Origin: an uncultured Collinsella sp.
GTDB taxonomy: Bacteria; Actinomycetota; Coriobacteriia; Coriobacteriales; Coriobacteriaceae
Reading direction: 5' to 3'
Assembly: GCA_958445065.1 (NCBI GenBank)
Contig: CAUCQW010000026.1
Location: 1-30,085, forward strand
DNA length: 30,085 bases
In this document: positions 1 to 5,791 of the stretch, piece after piece
Layout of the letters: every line of letters begins with the position of its first letter
Position numbering within the stretch: the stretch's first letter is position 1
Translations under genes and position numbers: made by a program
The notes under the pieces: model-generated
Seen by the model: the letters and a program-made list of their open reading frames with translations, nothing else
Database searches by the model: none
What the model was told of the DNA's origin: nothing

Positions 1-231
1 AACAAATCCAAGTTAGACCATTTCAAATGGTTCGATGTCTGCCCGGATGCGACACAGCTGGTGTGTCCATCCTCGCAGTATCCGGTTCTCAAGGTGCACG
101 CCTGCGCTGGTTCCCGGTTCGACCGGGCCGCGCGGCAAGGAGATATATTGCCAGACCGCGAAGCGATGCGGGACGTCAATTCCACTCTTCACAAGTCCTA
201 CACAACCTATGGCTTTCTATATAGGAACTAG
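1..231 (+). CDS. 3' end of an unrecognised protein-coding gene (partial, 5' end outside window)
   Basis: Frame 1 is open from the first base to a TAG stop at 229-231 and gives a 76-residue C-terminal fragment. It begins NKSKLDHFKWFDVCPD and ends SYTTYGFLYRN. No start codon is needed because the gene enters from the left edge. Protein-like features are a mixed composition with several aromatic and Cys residues, and G or C at roughly 60% of third positions. I do not recognise the family and assign no function. The gene is convergent with rplT. A perfect 9-bp inverted repeat (211-219 with 229-237) straddles the stop codon. Two start-containing ORFs in another frame over this stretch look less protein-like, so frame 1 is preferred. 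Confidence 0.6.
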   Translation, partial: NKSKLDHFKWFDVCPDATQLVCPSSQYPVLKVHACAGSRFDRAARQGDILPDREAMRDVNSTLHKSYTTYGFLYRN

Positions 232-237
232 AAAGCC
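211..237. repeat. Perfect 9-bp inverted repeat spanning a stop codon
   Basis: GGCTTTCTA at 211-219 is perfectly complementary to TAGAAAGCC at 229-237, with a 9-nt loop. The second arm starts with the TAG stop of the partial gene. No T-run follows, so it is not a typical intrinsic terminator; it may be an mRNA 3' hairpin. The next 120 bases to the rplT terminator show no other feature. Confidence 0.5.
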
Positions 238-357
238 GAGTGCAGCAAGATCGCACGTATCAGATGATGACCCTTCGGTTAAGAGATATATAGAGATCGG
301 TCACCTGTAGGTGTTTATCTACCCGCGCTTTTTGCTATGTAAACCAGCGCTTTCGAT

Positions 358-394
358 AAAAAAGAGGGAGTGCCGCGCACAGTGCGACACTCCC
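358..394 (-). terminator. Intrinsic terminator of the infC-rpmI-rplT operon
   Basis: Read on the minus strand, GGGAGTG, a one-base mismatch and CGC pair with GCG and CACTCCC around a short loop (arms 366-376 and 384-394). A U-tract follows (six A on plus, 358-363). It lies about 20 bp beyond the rplT stop. Confidence 0.85.
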
Positions 395-415
395 CTAGCG
401 ATTCAACAGAATCTA

Positions 416-775
416 TTAGGCCTCGAGAGCCTTCTTGGCAATGGCAGCCAGCTCGTTGAAGGACTCGATGTCCTCGTAAGCCATCTGAGCCAGGACCTTG
501 CGGTCAAGCTCGATGCCGGCAACCTTCAGGCCGTGCATGAACTGAGAGTAAGAGATGTCGTTCAGGCGAGCGGCAGCGTTGATGCGGGTGATCCAGAGAG
601 AGCGGATCTCGCGCTTCTTGTTGCGGCGATCACGATACTGATACTGCAGGGAGTGCTGGACCTGCTCTTTAGCATGCTTGTAAGTACGCGAAGCGGCACC
701 GTAGTAACCCTTCGCACGGTGCATAACGGTACGGCGCTTCTTCTTGGCGGCAACAGCGCGCTTAATACGTGCCAT
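416..775 (-). CDS. rplT: 50S ribosomal protein L20
   Basis: This is a 119-residue basic protein, the normal length for bL20. It starts MARIKRAVAAKKKRRTVM and carries the YRDRRNKKREIRSLWITRIN block typical of the family. L20 binds 23S rRNA early in 50S assembly, and in several bacteria it represses its own operon by binding the mRNA leader. The start ATG is preceded by AGGAGT. It is the last gene of the infC-rpmI-rplT operon, 46 bp after rpmI, and is followed by an intrinsic terminator at 358-394. Gene order and spacing match the widespread bacterial arrangement. Confidence 0.98.
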   Translation of the reverse strand: MARIKRAVAAKKKRRTVMHRAKGYYGAASRTYKHAKEQVQHSLQYQYRDRRNKKREIRSLWITRINAAARLNDISYSQFMHGLKVAGIELDRKVLAQMAYEDIESFNELAAIAKKALEA

Positions 776-821
776 GTTCTATCAACTCCTAGACGGTAAA
801 ACGAAAAACGGGAACGCGGAC

Positions 822-1013
822 TTAGGCGAGACGCGACTTGATGACCTTGCGGTCGGCAGCGGCGATCTCGGTCTCCTGACGGAAGCCACGCTTACGCTTG
901 GTGGACTTCTTGCTCAGGATGTGGCTCTTGAAAGCCTTGGCGCGCATAAGCTTGCCGGTACCAGTCTTGCGGAAACGCTTCTTGGTGCCGCTGTGGGACT
1001 TCATCTTAGGCAT
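822..1013 (-). CDS. rpmI: 50S ribosomal protein L35
   Basis: This is a 63-residue very basic protein beginning [20 protein letters not shown], the classic bL35 N-terminus, at normal length for the family. It is a structural protein of the large ribosomal subunit. AAGGAGT lies 5 nt upstream of the ATG, a strong ribosome binding site. It sits between infC (32 bp upstream) and rplT (46 bp downstream) and is very probably cotranscribed with both from the infC leader. Confidence 0.98.
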   Translation of the reverse strand: MPKMKSHSGTKKRFRKTGTGKLMRAKAFKSHILSKKSTKRKRGFRQETEIAAADRKVIKSRLA

Positions 1014-1045
1014 GAAATACTCCTTAATCGGTTACAGAACACTAG

Positions 1046-1600
1046 TTACTTGGTATCGCTTGCCGCTTTATCCTCATCGAAGGCGCCCTTAATCGGGGCG
1101 AGCAGCATAAGCATGTTACGGCCTTCCATCTTAGGCTTGGACTCGACCGTAGCGTAAAGCTTGAGATCCTCGGCGAGACGCTCGAGAACGTTAAGACCCT
1201 GCTCCGGGTGAGCCATCTCACGGCCGCGGAACATGATGGTGATCTTAACGCGTGCGCCCTTTTTGAGGAAACGCAGAACGTGGCCCTTCTTGGTCTCGTA
1301 ATCGCCAACGTCAATCTTGGGTCGGAACTTCATTTCCTTGACCTCGACCTTGGACTGGTTCTTACGAGCGGCCTTGGCCTTCATGGCCTGCTGGTACTTG
1401 AACTTACCGTAGTCCATGACCTTGCAGACCGGCGGCTCCGCGTTGGGAGCGATCTCGACCAGGTCGAGACCCTGATCGTCAGCGACGCGCTGGGCATCGC
1501 GGATGGCGAACAGGCCGAGCTGAGAGCCATCGACGCCAATCAAACGGCACGAAGATGCAGTGATCTCGTCGTTGATGCGGGTGTCATCAGACTTAGCTAT
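1046..1600 (-). CDS. infC: Translation initiation factor IF-3, probable AUA start
   Basis: IF-3 binds the 30S subunit, checks start-codon/initiator-tRNA pairing and blocks premature 50S joining. The N-domain (DDTRINDEI, then VDGSQLGLF), the linker with VCKVMDYGKFKYQQ, and the C-domain (VKEMKFRPKIDVGDYETK, later FRGREMAHPEQG) are all present at normal length. The longest ATG-started frame begins at 1615, but a perfect GGAGGT (1608-1613) lies inside its first codons and nothing resembling a Shine-Dalgarno precedes that ATG. The GGAGGT is ideally placed, about 8 nt, before an ATA codon at 1598-1600. I therefore prefer AUA as the start, giving a 184-residue product reading (M)AKSDDTRINDE. infC uses a non-AUG start (AUU) in E. 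coli, where IF-3 represses itself through it. A start at 1615 remains possible. Confidence 0.96.
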   Translation of the reverse strand: MAKSDDTRINDEITASSCRLIGVDGSQLGLFAIRDAQRVADDQGLDLVEIAPNAEPPVCKVMDYGKFKYQQAMKAKAARKNQSKVEVKEMKFRPKIDVGDYETKKGHVLRFLKKGARVKITIMFRGREMAHPEQGLNVLERLAEDLKLYATVESKPKMEGRNMLMLLAPIKGAFDEDKAASDTK

Positions 1601-1607
1601 TTTCCCT

Positions 1608-1613
1608 ACCTCC
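1608..1613 (-). promoter_or_regulatory. Ribosome binding site that decides the infC start
   Basis: On the minus strand this is GGAGGT, a perfect Shine-Dalgarno. The ATG at 1615 overlaps it, so that ATG cannot use it. The first in-frame initiation-capable codon at proper distance is ATA at 1598-1600. The seven-base U-tract of the upstream hairpin ends only about 6 nt before it, so folding of the leader could also affect access to this site. Confidence 0.6.
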
Positions 1614-1619
1614 ATTCAT

Positions 1620-1776
1620 AAAAAAATAACCCGGCGCTTCTCAGCAACCAAGTCGTACACATAGACTTCCTCGATTTGAGGAAGGTAATCTAAGTTGTAT
1701 GACCAGTCAGCTGCTCATTGGCGCCAAAAGGTGGGAACCCTCGGGTTCCTCTTTAGGGCATTGCGGGAACAACGCC
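1620..1776 (-). promoter_or_regulatory. Structured infC-rpmI-rplT leader, candidate attenuator
   Basis: The transcript upstream of infC can form a terminator-like structure. GGCGC (plus 1721-1725) pairs with GCGCC (1633-1637), and AGCAGC (1710-1715) pairs with GUUGCU (1643-1648). The closed arm is topped by CUUCCUC/GAGGAAG (1666-1672 with 1678-1684). The descending arm runs through GGGUUA into seven U (1620-1626). A competing hairpin, GGAACCC/GGGUUCC (1734-1749), uses AACCC that could instead pair with GGGUU (1628-1632). This layout resembles transcription attenuation of the same operon by L20 in Bacillus, but no published motif was matched. The regulating ligand is unknown; L20 or IF-3 are the obvious candidates. 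Confidence 0.5.
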
Positions 1777-1782
1777 TTGCGA

Positions 1783-1811
1783 ATAATAACACGTACAGCG
1801 CGTTATCACAT
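1783..1811 (-). promoter_or_regulatory. Candidate infC promoter (extended -10)
   Basis: On the minus strand TGTTATTAT forms an extended -10 (TATTAT at plus 1783-1788 with TG one base upstream). The -35 region is poor. It would place the transcription start near 1776 and give a leader of about 175 nt containing all the hairpins described. Confidence 0.4.
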
Positions 1812-1821
1812 TACGTACACG

Positions 1822-1843
1822 AAAAAGGGGCCTTGACCCCCTT
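1822..1843 (-). terminator. Terminator copy linked to the broken tRNA-Leu duplicate
   Basis: On the minus strand AAGGGG pairs with CCCCTT and is followed by five U (arms 1838-1843 and 1825-1830). It is a diverged copy of the tRNA-Leu terminator at 2004-2027 and stands in the same position relative to a tRNA-Leu 3' end. Confidence 0.6.
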
Positions 1844-1861
1844 GAAGCGCAGGTGCATGTA

Positions 1862-1884
1862 TGGTGCCCGAGGCGAGACTCGAA
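1862..1884 (-). pseudogene. Truncated tRNA-Leu 3' end (T-loop to CCA)
   Basis: These 23 bases repeat exactly the 3' end of the intact tRNA-Leu at 2047-2069, from TTCGAGT of the T-loop through the acceptor 3' strand and CCA. Identity covers 31 bp in all (1854-1884 equals 2039-2069) and continues imperfectly through the downstream terminator. Identity stops inside the T-arm; the base-pairing partner strand and the rest of the tRNA are absent, so it cannot fold. A breakpoint in the T-loop is typical of integrase att sites at tRNA 3' ends, but partial tandem duplication is an alternative. The 116 bp between the copies encode nothing recognisable. Confidence 0.6.
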
Positions 1885-1946
1885 GGGACTTCGCTTCGCG
1901 AAGCCCCGGGCTTCGGGCGCATGGCGCCCTCGCCACGCTCCGCTAC

Positions 1947-1967
1947 AAACAGGCCACAGGCCTGTTT
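1947..1967. repeat. 9-bp inverted repeat between the tRNA-Leu end copies
   Basis: AAACAGGCC (1947-1955) and GGCCTGTTT (1959-1967) are perfect complements around a 3-nt loop. It lies in the 116-bp spacer (1885-2000), which is otherwise rich in short palindromes such as CTTCGCGAAG and has no credible gene. Confidence 0.55.
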
Positions 1968-2003
1968 GCTTAACGCTTCGCGCGCTCACGCGAGTTCGGC
2001 ACG

Positions 2004-2027
2004 AAAAAGGGGGCCGCACCCCCCCTT
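2004..2027 (-). terminator. Intrinsic terminator of tRNA-Leu
   Basis: On the minus strand a G-run (complement of 2019-2025) pairs with CCCCC (complement of 2009-2013) and is followed by five U. It begins about 20 bp past the encoded CCA of the tRNA. Confidence 0.7.
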
Positions 2028-2046
2028 GAACGCTCACTTGCATGTA

Positions 2047-2133
2047 TGGTGCCCGAGGCGAGACTCGAACTCGCACGTTGTTGCCAACGGTGGATTTTGA
2101 GTCCACTGCGTCTGCCAATTCCGCCACTCGGGC
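2047..2133 (-). tRNA. tRNA-Leu (anticodon CAA)
   Basis: The 87-nt minus-strand sequence begins GCCCGAG, which pairs with CTCGGGC before the discriminator A and an encoded CCA (2047-2049). The anticodon stem GTGGA/TCCAC encloses the loop CTCAAAA, giving anticodon CAA, which reads the leucine codon UUG. A long variable arm (CGTTGGCAACAACG) marks a class II tRNA, as expected for leucine. The T-loop TTCGAGT and the D-arm with GAATTGGCAGACGC are canonical. It lies between the transglutaminase-like gene and infC, with its own terminator at 2004-2027. Confidence 0.97.
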
Positions 2134-2172
2134 ACGCAATGCGTGAGTTAGTTTATCACAGCTTTCTACCGA

Positions 2173-3606
2173 TTAGTCCGAAAATGGAACTTCGAGCATT
2201 TCGATGAGTTCGACCGTGCGTAGCATCTCGCGCTGACGGCATCCGCGACCGTCGACCGAAGCCTCACCCATCTGGTTATCGTAAGGGTCCTCGCGCATGC
2301 CGTCGAAAGAGGGCTCAAACTCTGCCTGGAATCGATTGTTGGCCACCATACGCCATGGGTCGAGATTGCCAAAGTAGTGACGGCGGCGCCACTCCTCCCC
2401 CATCCTGTGAGCAGAAGATCCAAATGACACGTCGGCGTTGAGCCAACCGGTCTGCGGCGTATAGAACTCTGCCCAGTCGTGCGACCCCACCGAATCGGGC
2501 GCAACGTAGAGGCCGCTCTGCCAACGGGCAGGCACGCCCGCGATACGGCACATGGTGATAAACGTGAGCGCCATAACGCCGCAATCGCCGCGGAGCGAAT
2601 GCGCGCAGTCATCGGCAATAGATCCCAAAAGCAAGTACGGCGGCTGATAGCGATAGTCGATATACTGCGTCAGGTAATCATAGATAGCACGGGCGCGATC
2701 GAGCGGATCCTCGAGTCCGTCAACAACACCGGCCGTCAGCTGCTGCAGATACGGCGTGAATGCAATGTGCGGACGATCCTCGGAAATATCCTCGGGCAGA
2801 GGCGCGTCCATACGCGGATGAACCGGAAGTGCGCCACCGTAGACATCACAATAAGCAGCATCGATGTGATAACGATAAGTCACCGAGAATGAGCGCTCAC
2901 TCGAAGAAGACCACGAGGCGGTACGCGCCGAAGCGTTCGCGGGAGCAACAGCACCCTCCGGCGTCATGTCGAGAATCTCGACCTGAGACTGTTGGCGGCA
3001 GGTGGCGGCTACGGGAAGCCAAGCGCGAACGGTCTCCCCCTCTAGAGCGCCGGGGACAGACAAGGACGCCTTAAGCGTAATAACGCGAGTCAATCCGTTT
3101 TGTGACTCCATCTCCTTGAGCATCTCGTTGCGCAGTGCAATTCCGTCCGTAGGATCGGGACGCATGCCGGGGACCTCTTTGGGATATACGCGAAGCGAAT
3201 CGAGGAAGTTGTCGAGAACGAACAGCTCGCCATCGATAAAGCGCCAGTCAATACGCTTACGGTCAATCAGATCGTCAAACTGCTCCTCGGTAAACTCAGG
3301 CCACTCCTCGCGAATCATCGCAATAGCCCGATCGCGCGACACCGAAAAATGAAGCGGCGTCTCAAGCATGCGATACCGCTCGGCACGAACGCAGGCAGCA
3401 AGCGAGGGATCGGGATTCTGCCCCAAAAGACGATCACAAGCCGCAACAGCCTGCGTCAAATATCCGGCATCCTTGAGACGAAGAATCTCGGGCGGCAGTC
3501 CAATATCGAGATGACGGAAATCATCACAGCAAACATCAACAGAGCAACCAACAGGACCCTCGTCAATGACCTTCCCATCCGAAGGCAGCACATTAATAAC
3601 AGCCAT
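2173..3606 (-). CDS. Transglutaminase-like domain protein, cytosolic
   Basis: This 477-residue protein carries a C-terminal transglutaminase/papain-like core. GDCGVMALTFITMCRIAGVPARW supplies the nucleophile Cys342, SHDWAEFY supplies His376 and GWLNADVSF supplies Asp392. That is the order and spacing of bacterial transglutaminase-core peptidases or amide-bond enzymes. The N-terminal 200 residues look helical and repeat-like and resemble nothing I can name; a beta-rich middle part precedes the core. No signal peptide or membrane segment is visible, so it probably acts in the cytosol. Start choice: the longer frame from 3642 lacks a ribosome site and its ATG overlaps a TACAAT promoter box, whereas the ATG at 3606 follows GGAG by 6 nt. 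Substrate unknown. Confidence 0.85.
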   Translation of the reverse strand: MAVINVLPSDGKVIDEGPVGCSVDVCCDDFRHLDIGLPPEILRLKDAGYLTQAVAACDRLLGQNPDPSLAACVRAERYRMLETPLHFSVSRDRAIAMIREEWPEFTEEQFDDLIDRKRIDWRFIDGELFVLDNFLDSLRVYPKEVPGMRPDPTDGIALRNEMLKEMESQNGLTRVITLKASLSVPGALEGETVRAWLPVAATCRQQSQVEILDMTPEGAVAPANASARTASWSSSSERSFSVTYRYHIDAAYCDVYGGALPVHPRMDAPLPEDISEDRPHIAFTPYLQQLTAGVVDGLEDPLDRARAIYDYLTQYIDYRYQPPYLLLGSIADDCAHSLRGDCGVMALTFITMCRIAGVPARWQSGLYVAPDSVGSHDWAEFYTPQTGWLNADVSFGSSAHRMGEEWRRRHYFGNLDPWRMVANNRFQAEFEPSFDGMREDPYDNQMGEASVDGRGCRQREMLRTVELIEMLEVPFSD

Positions 3607-3640
3607 ACCAAACTCCAAGTCATTAGAACTCTTGAAGCCC

Positions 3641-3670
3641 ATTGTAGCGAGATAAAAAAGAAAGCCCCAA
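3641..3670 (-). promoter_or_regulatory. Candidate promoter of the transglutaminase-like gene
   Basis: On the minus strand TTGGGG (3665-3670) and TACAAT (3641-3646) are separated by 18 bp. Transcription would begin about 25 nt upstream of the ATG at 3606 and after the alternative ATG at 3642, which argues for the shorter protein. Confidence 0.45.
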
Positions 3671-3713
3671 TAAAGGAACCCTCAACACCGATAAACGGTA
3701 CCTAGAAAAAATG

Positions 3714-3907
3714 AATTCAGCCCAGTAACCCTGTAGCGAGTTAACGAAGGAGGCCCCGTTTCCCCGGAGTTGATTCCGTCGCGCGACTTCTAGCGAAGCC
3801 AGTAGCCACCTTAATTCAGACTCGTAACCCTGCGGCGTTAAACGAAGGAAGCCCCGTCCCCCGGAACTGTTTCCTTGGCGCGACTTCTGGCGAAGCCAGG
3901 TGAGCGC
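3714..3907. repeat. Tandem 99-bp direct repeat (two units)
   Basis: Units 3714-3810 and 3813-3907 share AATTCAG, GTAACCCTG, AACGAAGGA, GCCCCGT, CCCCGGA, GCGCGACTTCT and GCGAAGCCAG in the same order with a 99-bp period. The second unit continues into an inverted repeat (3847-3938); the first lacks the returning arm. They fill the gap between the aldolase stop and the transglutaminase-like gene. No coding potential was seen. This looks like a dispersed non-coding repeat or MITE-like remnant. Confidence 0.7.
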
Positions 3908-3938
3908 AAAGGAAACAGTGTAGGGAGACGGGGCTTCC
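3847..3938 (-). terminator. Long two-tier hairpin after fba, probable 3' end signal
   Basis: The outer arms, 12 bp at 3847-3858 and 3927-3938, and inner arms, 11 bp at 3866-3876 and 3909-3919, are perfect complements. The apex holds a further short TGGC/GCCA stem. On the minus strand the hairpin starts about 20 bp after the aldolase stop and is followed by TTCGTTT. It can serve as a terminator or mRNA-stabilising end, though the U-tract is weak. Confidence 0.6.
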
Positions 3939-3958
3939 GGCGGGAAGTTTAGCGACGC

Positions 3959-4825
3959 TTACGCCTTGTTGACGGAGCCAAACTCCTCCATGAGCTCCTT
4001 GGTGCGGGCAACGATGTTCTCGCGACCAGGCTTGAGGAGCTTGCGGGGGTCAAAGCCCTTGCCCTGCTGATCCTTGCCAGCCTCGATATACTCGCGAACG
4101 CCCTTGGCGAAGACGAGCTGCAGATCGGTGTTGACGTTGATCTTGGAGATACCCAGGGAGATGGCCTTCTTGATCTGATCCTCGGGGATGCCGGTGCCAC
4201 CGTGCAGGACGAGGGGCAGGTCGCCGGTCTGAGCCTTAATCTCGCCCAGGCGCTCGAAGGAAAGGCCAGCCCAGTCGGCAGGGTACACGCCGTGGATGTT
4301 GCCGATACCGCAGGCGAGGAAGTCGACGCCCAGGTCAGCAATCTGCTTGCACTCAGCAGGATCAGCGAGCTCGCCGCTGGAGGTCACGCCGTCCTCGGTG
4401 CCGCCGATGCCGCCGACCTCGGCCTCGATGGACATGCCCTTGGAGTGGGCAAGCTCAACGAGCTCCTTGGTGCGGTCGAGGTTAAGCTGGAAGGTCTCCT
4501 CGTGAGAGCCGTCATACATGATGGACGTGAAGCCGGCCTCGATGCACTTGAAGCAGTCCTCGTAAGAACCGTGATCGAGGTGAAGGGCGACGGGAACGGT
4601 AACGCCCGTGGCCTCGACGGCAGCCTTGACCATGTCGGCGCAGACCTTGAAACCGCCCATCCACTTAGCGGCACCAGCGGTGCACTGAAGGATCAGCGGA
4701 GACTTGGCCTCCTCGGCGGCCTGGAGAATAGCCAGGGTCCACTCGAGGTTGTTGGTGTTGAAGGCACCGAGACCGTACTTGCCGGCCTCGGCCTTCTTGA
4801 GCATGTCTGCTGCGTTGACGAGCAT
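3959..4825 (-). CDS. fba: Class II fructose-bisphosphate aldolase
   Basis: The enzyme reversibly splits fructose 1,6-bisphosphate into dihydroxyacetone phosphate and glyceraldehyde 3-phosphate in glycolysis and gluconeogenesis, using Zn2+ in the cytosol. The 288-residue protein shows the class II landmarks: GAFNTNN near the N-terminus, HLDHG at 82-86 (catalytic Asp and zinc His), IEAEVGGIGGTEDG, GIGNIHGVYP, LVLHGGTGIP with a zinc His, and NVNTDLQ. The start at 4825 is set by AGGAGGT 8 nt upstream; the frame stays open upstream, but only with non-conserved residues. It has its own candidate promoter and ends in a long hairpin. A sugar-specific aldolase of the GatY/KbaY type is possible, but the glycolytic role is more likely. 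Confidence 0.95.
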   Translation of the reverse strand: MLVNAADMLKKAEAGKYGLGAFNTNNLEWTLAILQAAEEAKSPLILQCTAGAAKWMGGFKVCADMVKAAVEATGVTVPVALHLDHGSYEDCFKCIEAGFTSIMYDGSHEETFQLNLDRTKELVELAHSKGMSIEAEVGGIGGTEDGVTSSGELADPAECKQIADLGVDFLACGIGNIHGVYPADWAGLSFERLGEIKAQTGDLPLVLHGGTGIPEDQIKKAISLGISKINVNTDLQLVFAKGVREYIEAGKDQQGKGFDPRKLLKPGRENIVARTKELMEEFGSVNKA

Positions 4826-4865
4826 AAAAGAAACCTCCTGTAAGGTTGCTCCGATAACGCCTGAG

Positions 4866-4874
4866 ATTTTACCA
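4866..4874 (-). promoter_or_regulatory. Candidate fba promoter, extended -10
   Basis: The minus strand reads TGGTAAAAT, an extended -10 element with no clear -35. It lies about 40 bp upstream of the aldolase ATG, inside the roughly 195-bp gap to the MBL-fold gene. Confidence 0.4.
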
Positions 4875-5019
4875 CGACATACCCGAGCATAAACGTTCGT
4901 TTGTTCACGAATACCATCCGATTGGACAAATTTTGACCGTTTGCCCCACAGAATCGACCCACTGGGGAAAATAGCTTGACGATTGAGCGGTCTTCGTGGT
5001 TCGGACGACGGCTTCGAGC

Positions 5020-5703
5020 CTACATCTGCATAAACGGGTTCTGCATAAGTTCGCGCGCCATCGTGGTCGAATCGCCATGGCCCGTCAAGCAAACGGTATC
5101 GGGCGGAAGCATCTTGGCAAGTTTGGAGAGCGAGCGCATAATCGCCGCCTCGTCACCGCCGGAAAGATCGGTACGACCGTGGCTGCCCGGGAAAAGCGTG
5201 TCGCCCACAAAGGCGATGTTCCCCCGCTCGGTCGCGGCGAACAGGACGATGCCGCCCGGCGTATGCCCCGGCGTCTCGATCACCTGCAGGCAGACGTCGC
5301 CCACCTCGATTGTATCGCCCTCGGCAAGCAAACGCGTCGGCTCACCCGGATCGGGTGTCTCGATACCCCACATGGCGCGCTGCTCCTCGATATTTGCGCG
5401 AGGTACCGTCACGTCCTTAGCGCACAACTCATATAGCGCGCTGTCGCCAACGACAGCTCGAACCCCGGCAACCCCGCCAACATGGTCGGCATGACCGTGC
5501 GTGCAGACAGAGCCGAGTACGCGCACCTCAGGATGCGCGGTGCGGATATGCTCCACTAGACACTCGCCCTCCCACGCCGGATCGACGATTAAGCACTCGT
5601 CATTCGAAATCACGGCGTAACTGTTGGTCTGAATGGGGCCGTTGACGAGCGCCTCAATCGAAGCCGCACCTCGGGGTGTCAGGTCCAAAGTCATATCGCC
5701 CAT
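5020..5703 (-). CDS. MBL-fold metallo-hydrolase, glyoxalase II-like
   Basis: This 227-residue cytosolic protein has the metallo-beta-lactamase fold signature THGHADHVGG (H69, H71, D73, H74). Further metal-ligand motifs follow in order: ETPGHTPGG, FVGDTLFPGSHGRTDL and LTGHGDST. It is most like the small glyoxalase II/YcbL-type hydrolases that cleave thioesters such as S-lactoylglutathione or bacillithiol conjugates; the true substrate cannot be told from sequence. Start choice: AGGAGGG ends 7 nt before the ATG at 5703, while the ATG at 5709 is too close. It lies 88 bp after the RelA/SpoT gene with a hairpin between them, so it may be partly read through from that operon. Confidence 0.9.
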   Translation of the reverse strand: MGDMTLDLTPRGAASIEALVNGPIQTNSYAVISNDECLIVDPAWEGECLVEHIRTAHPEVRVLGSVCTHGHADHVGGVAGVRAVVGDSALYELCAKDVTVPRANIEEQRAMWGIETPDPGEPTRLLAEGDTIEVGDVCLQVIETPGHTPGGIVLFAATERGNIAFVGDTLFPGSHGRTDLSGGDEAAIMRSLSKLAKMLPPDTVCLTGHGDSTTMARELMQNPFMQM

Positions 5704-5725
5704 GCGCATACCCTCCTTCTAAAAT

Positions 5726-5757
5726 ACGTTCGAGGCACCAAACGATGCCTCGAACGT
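5726..5757 (-). terminator. 12-bp hairpin after the RelA/SpoT gene
   Basis: ACGTTCGAGGCA (5726-5737) is perfectly complementary to TGCCTCGAACGT (5746-5757) around 8 nt. On the minus strand only ATTTTAG follows, so termination may be partial. It sits just upstream of the ribosome site of the MBL-fold gene. Confidence 0.6.
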
Positions 5758-5791
5758 AACCAATATCTATGATGCTGAGAGGCTCTCGCAC

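Noticed and set aside
211..237. Resemblance to a yeast FRT recombination site (TAGAAAG and ATAGGAAC words)
   Set aside because: Order and spacing do not match FRT and no second copy is present; a chance likeness.
35..310. Small plus-strand ORFs at the left edge
   Set aside because: The frame open from base 1 to the stop at 229 looks much more like a real protein; the others overlap it in different frames and lack ribosome sites.
1753..2139. 128-residue minus-strand ORF over the tRNA-Leu region
   Set aside because: It reads through the tRNA gene, its broken copy and terminators; it is not a protein.
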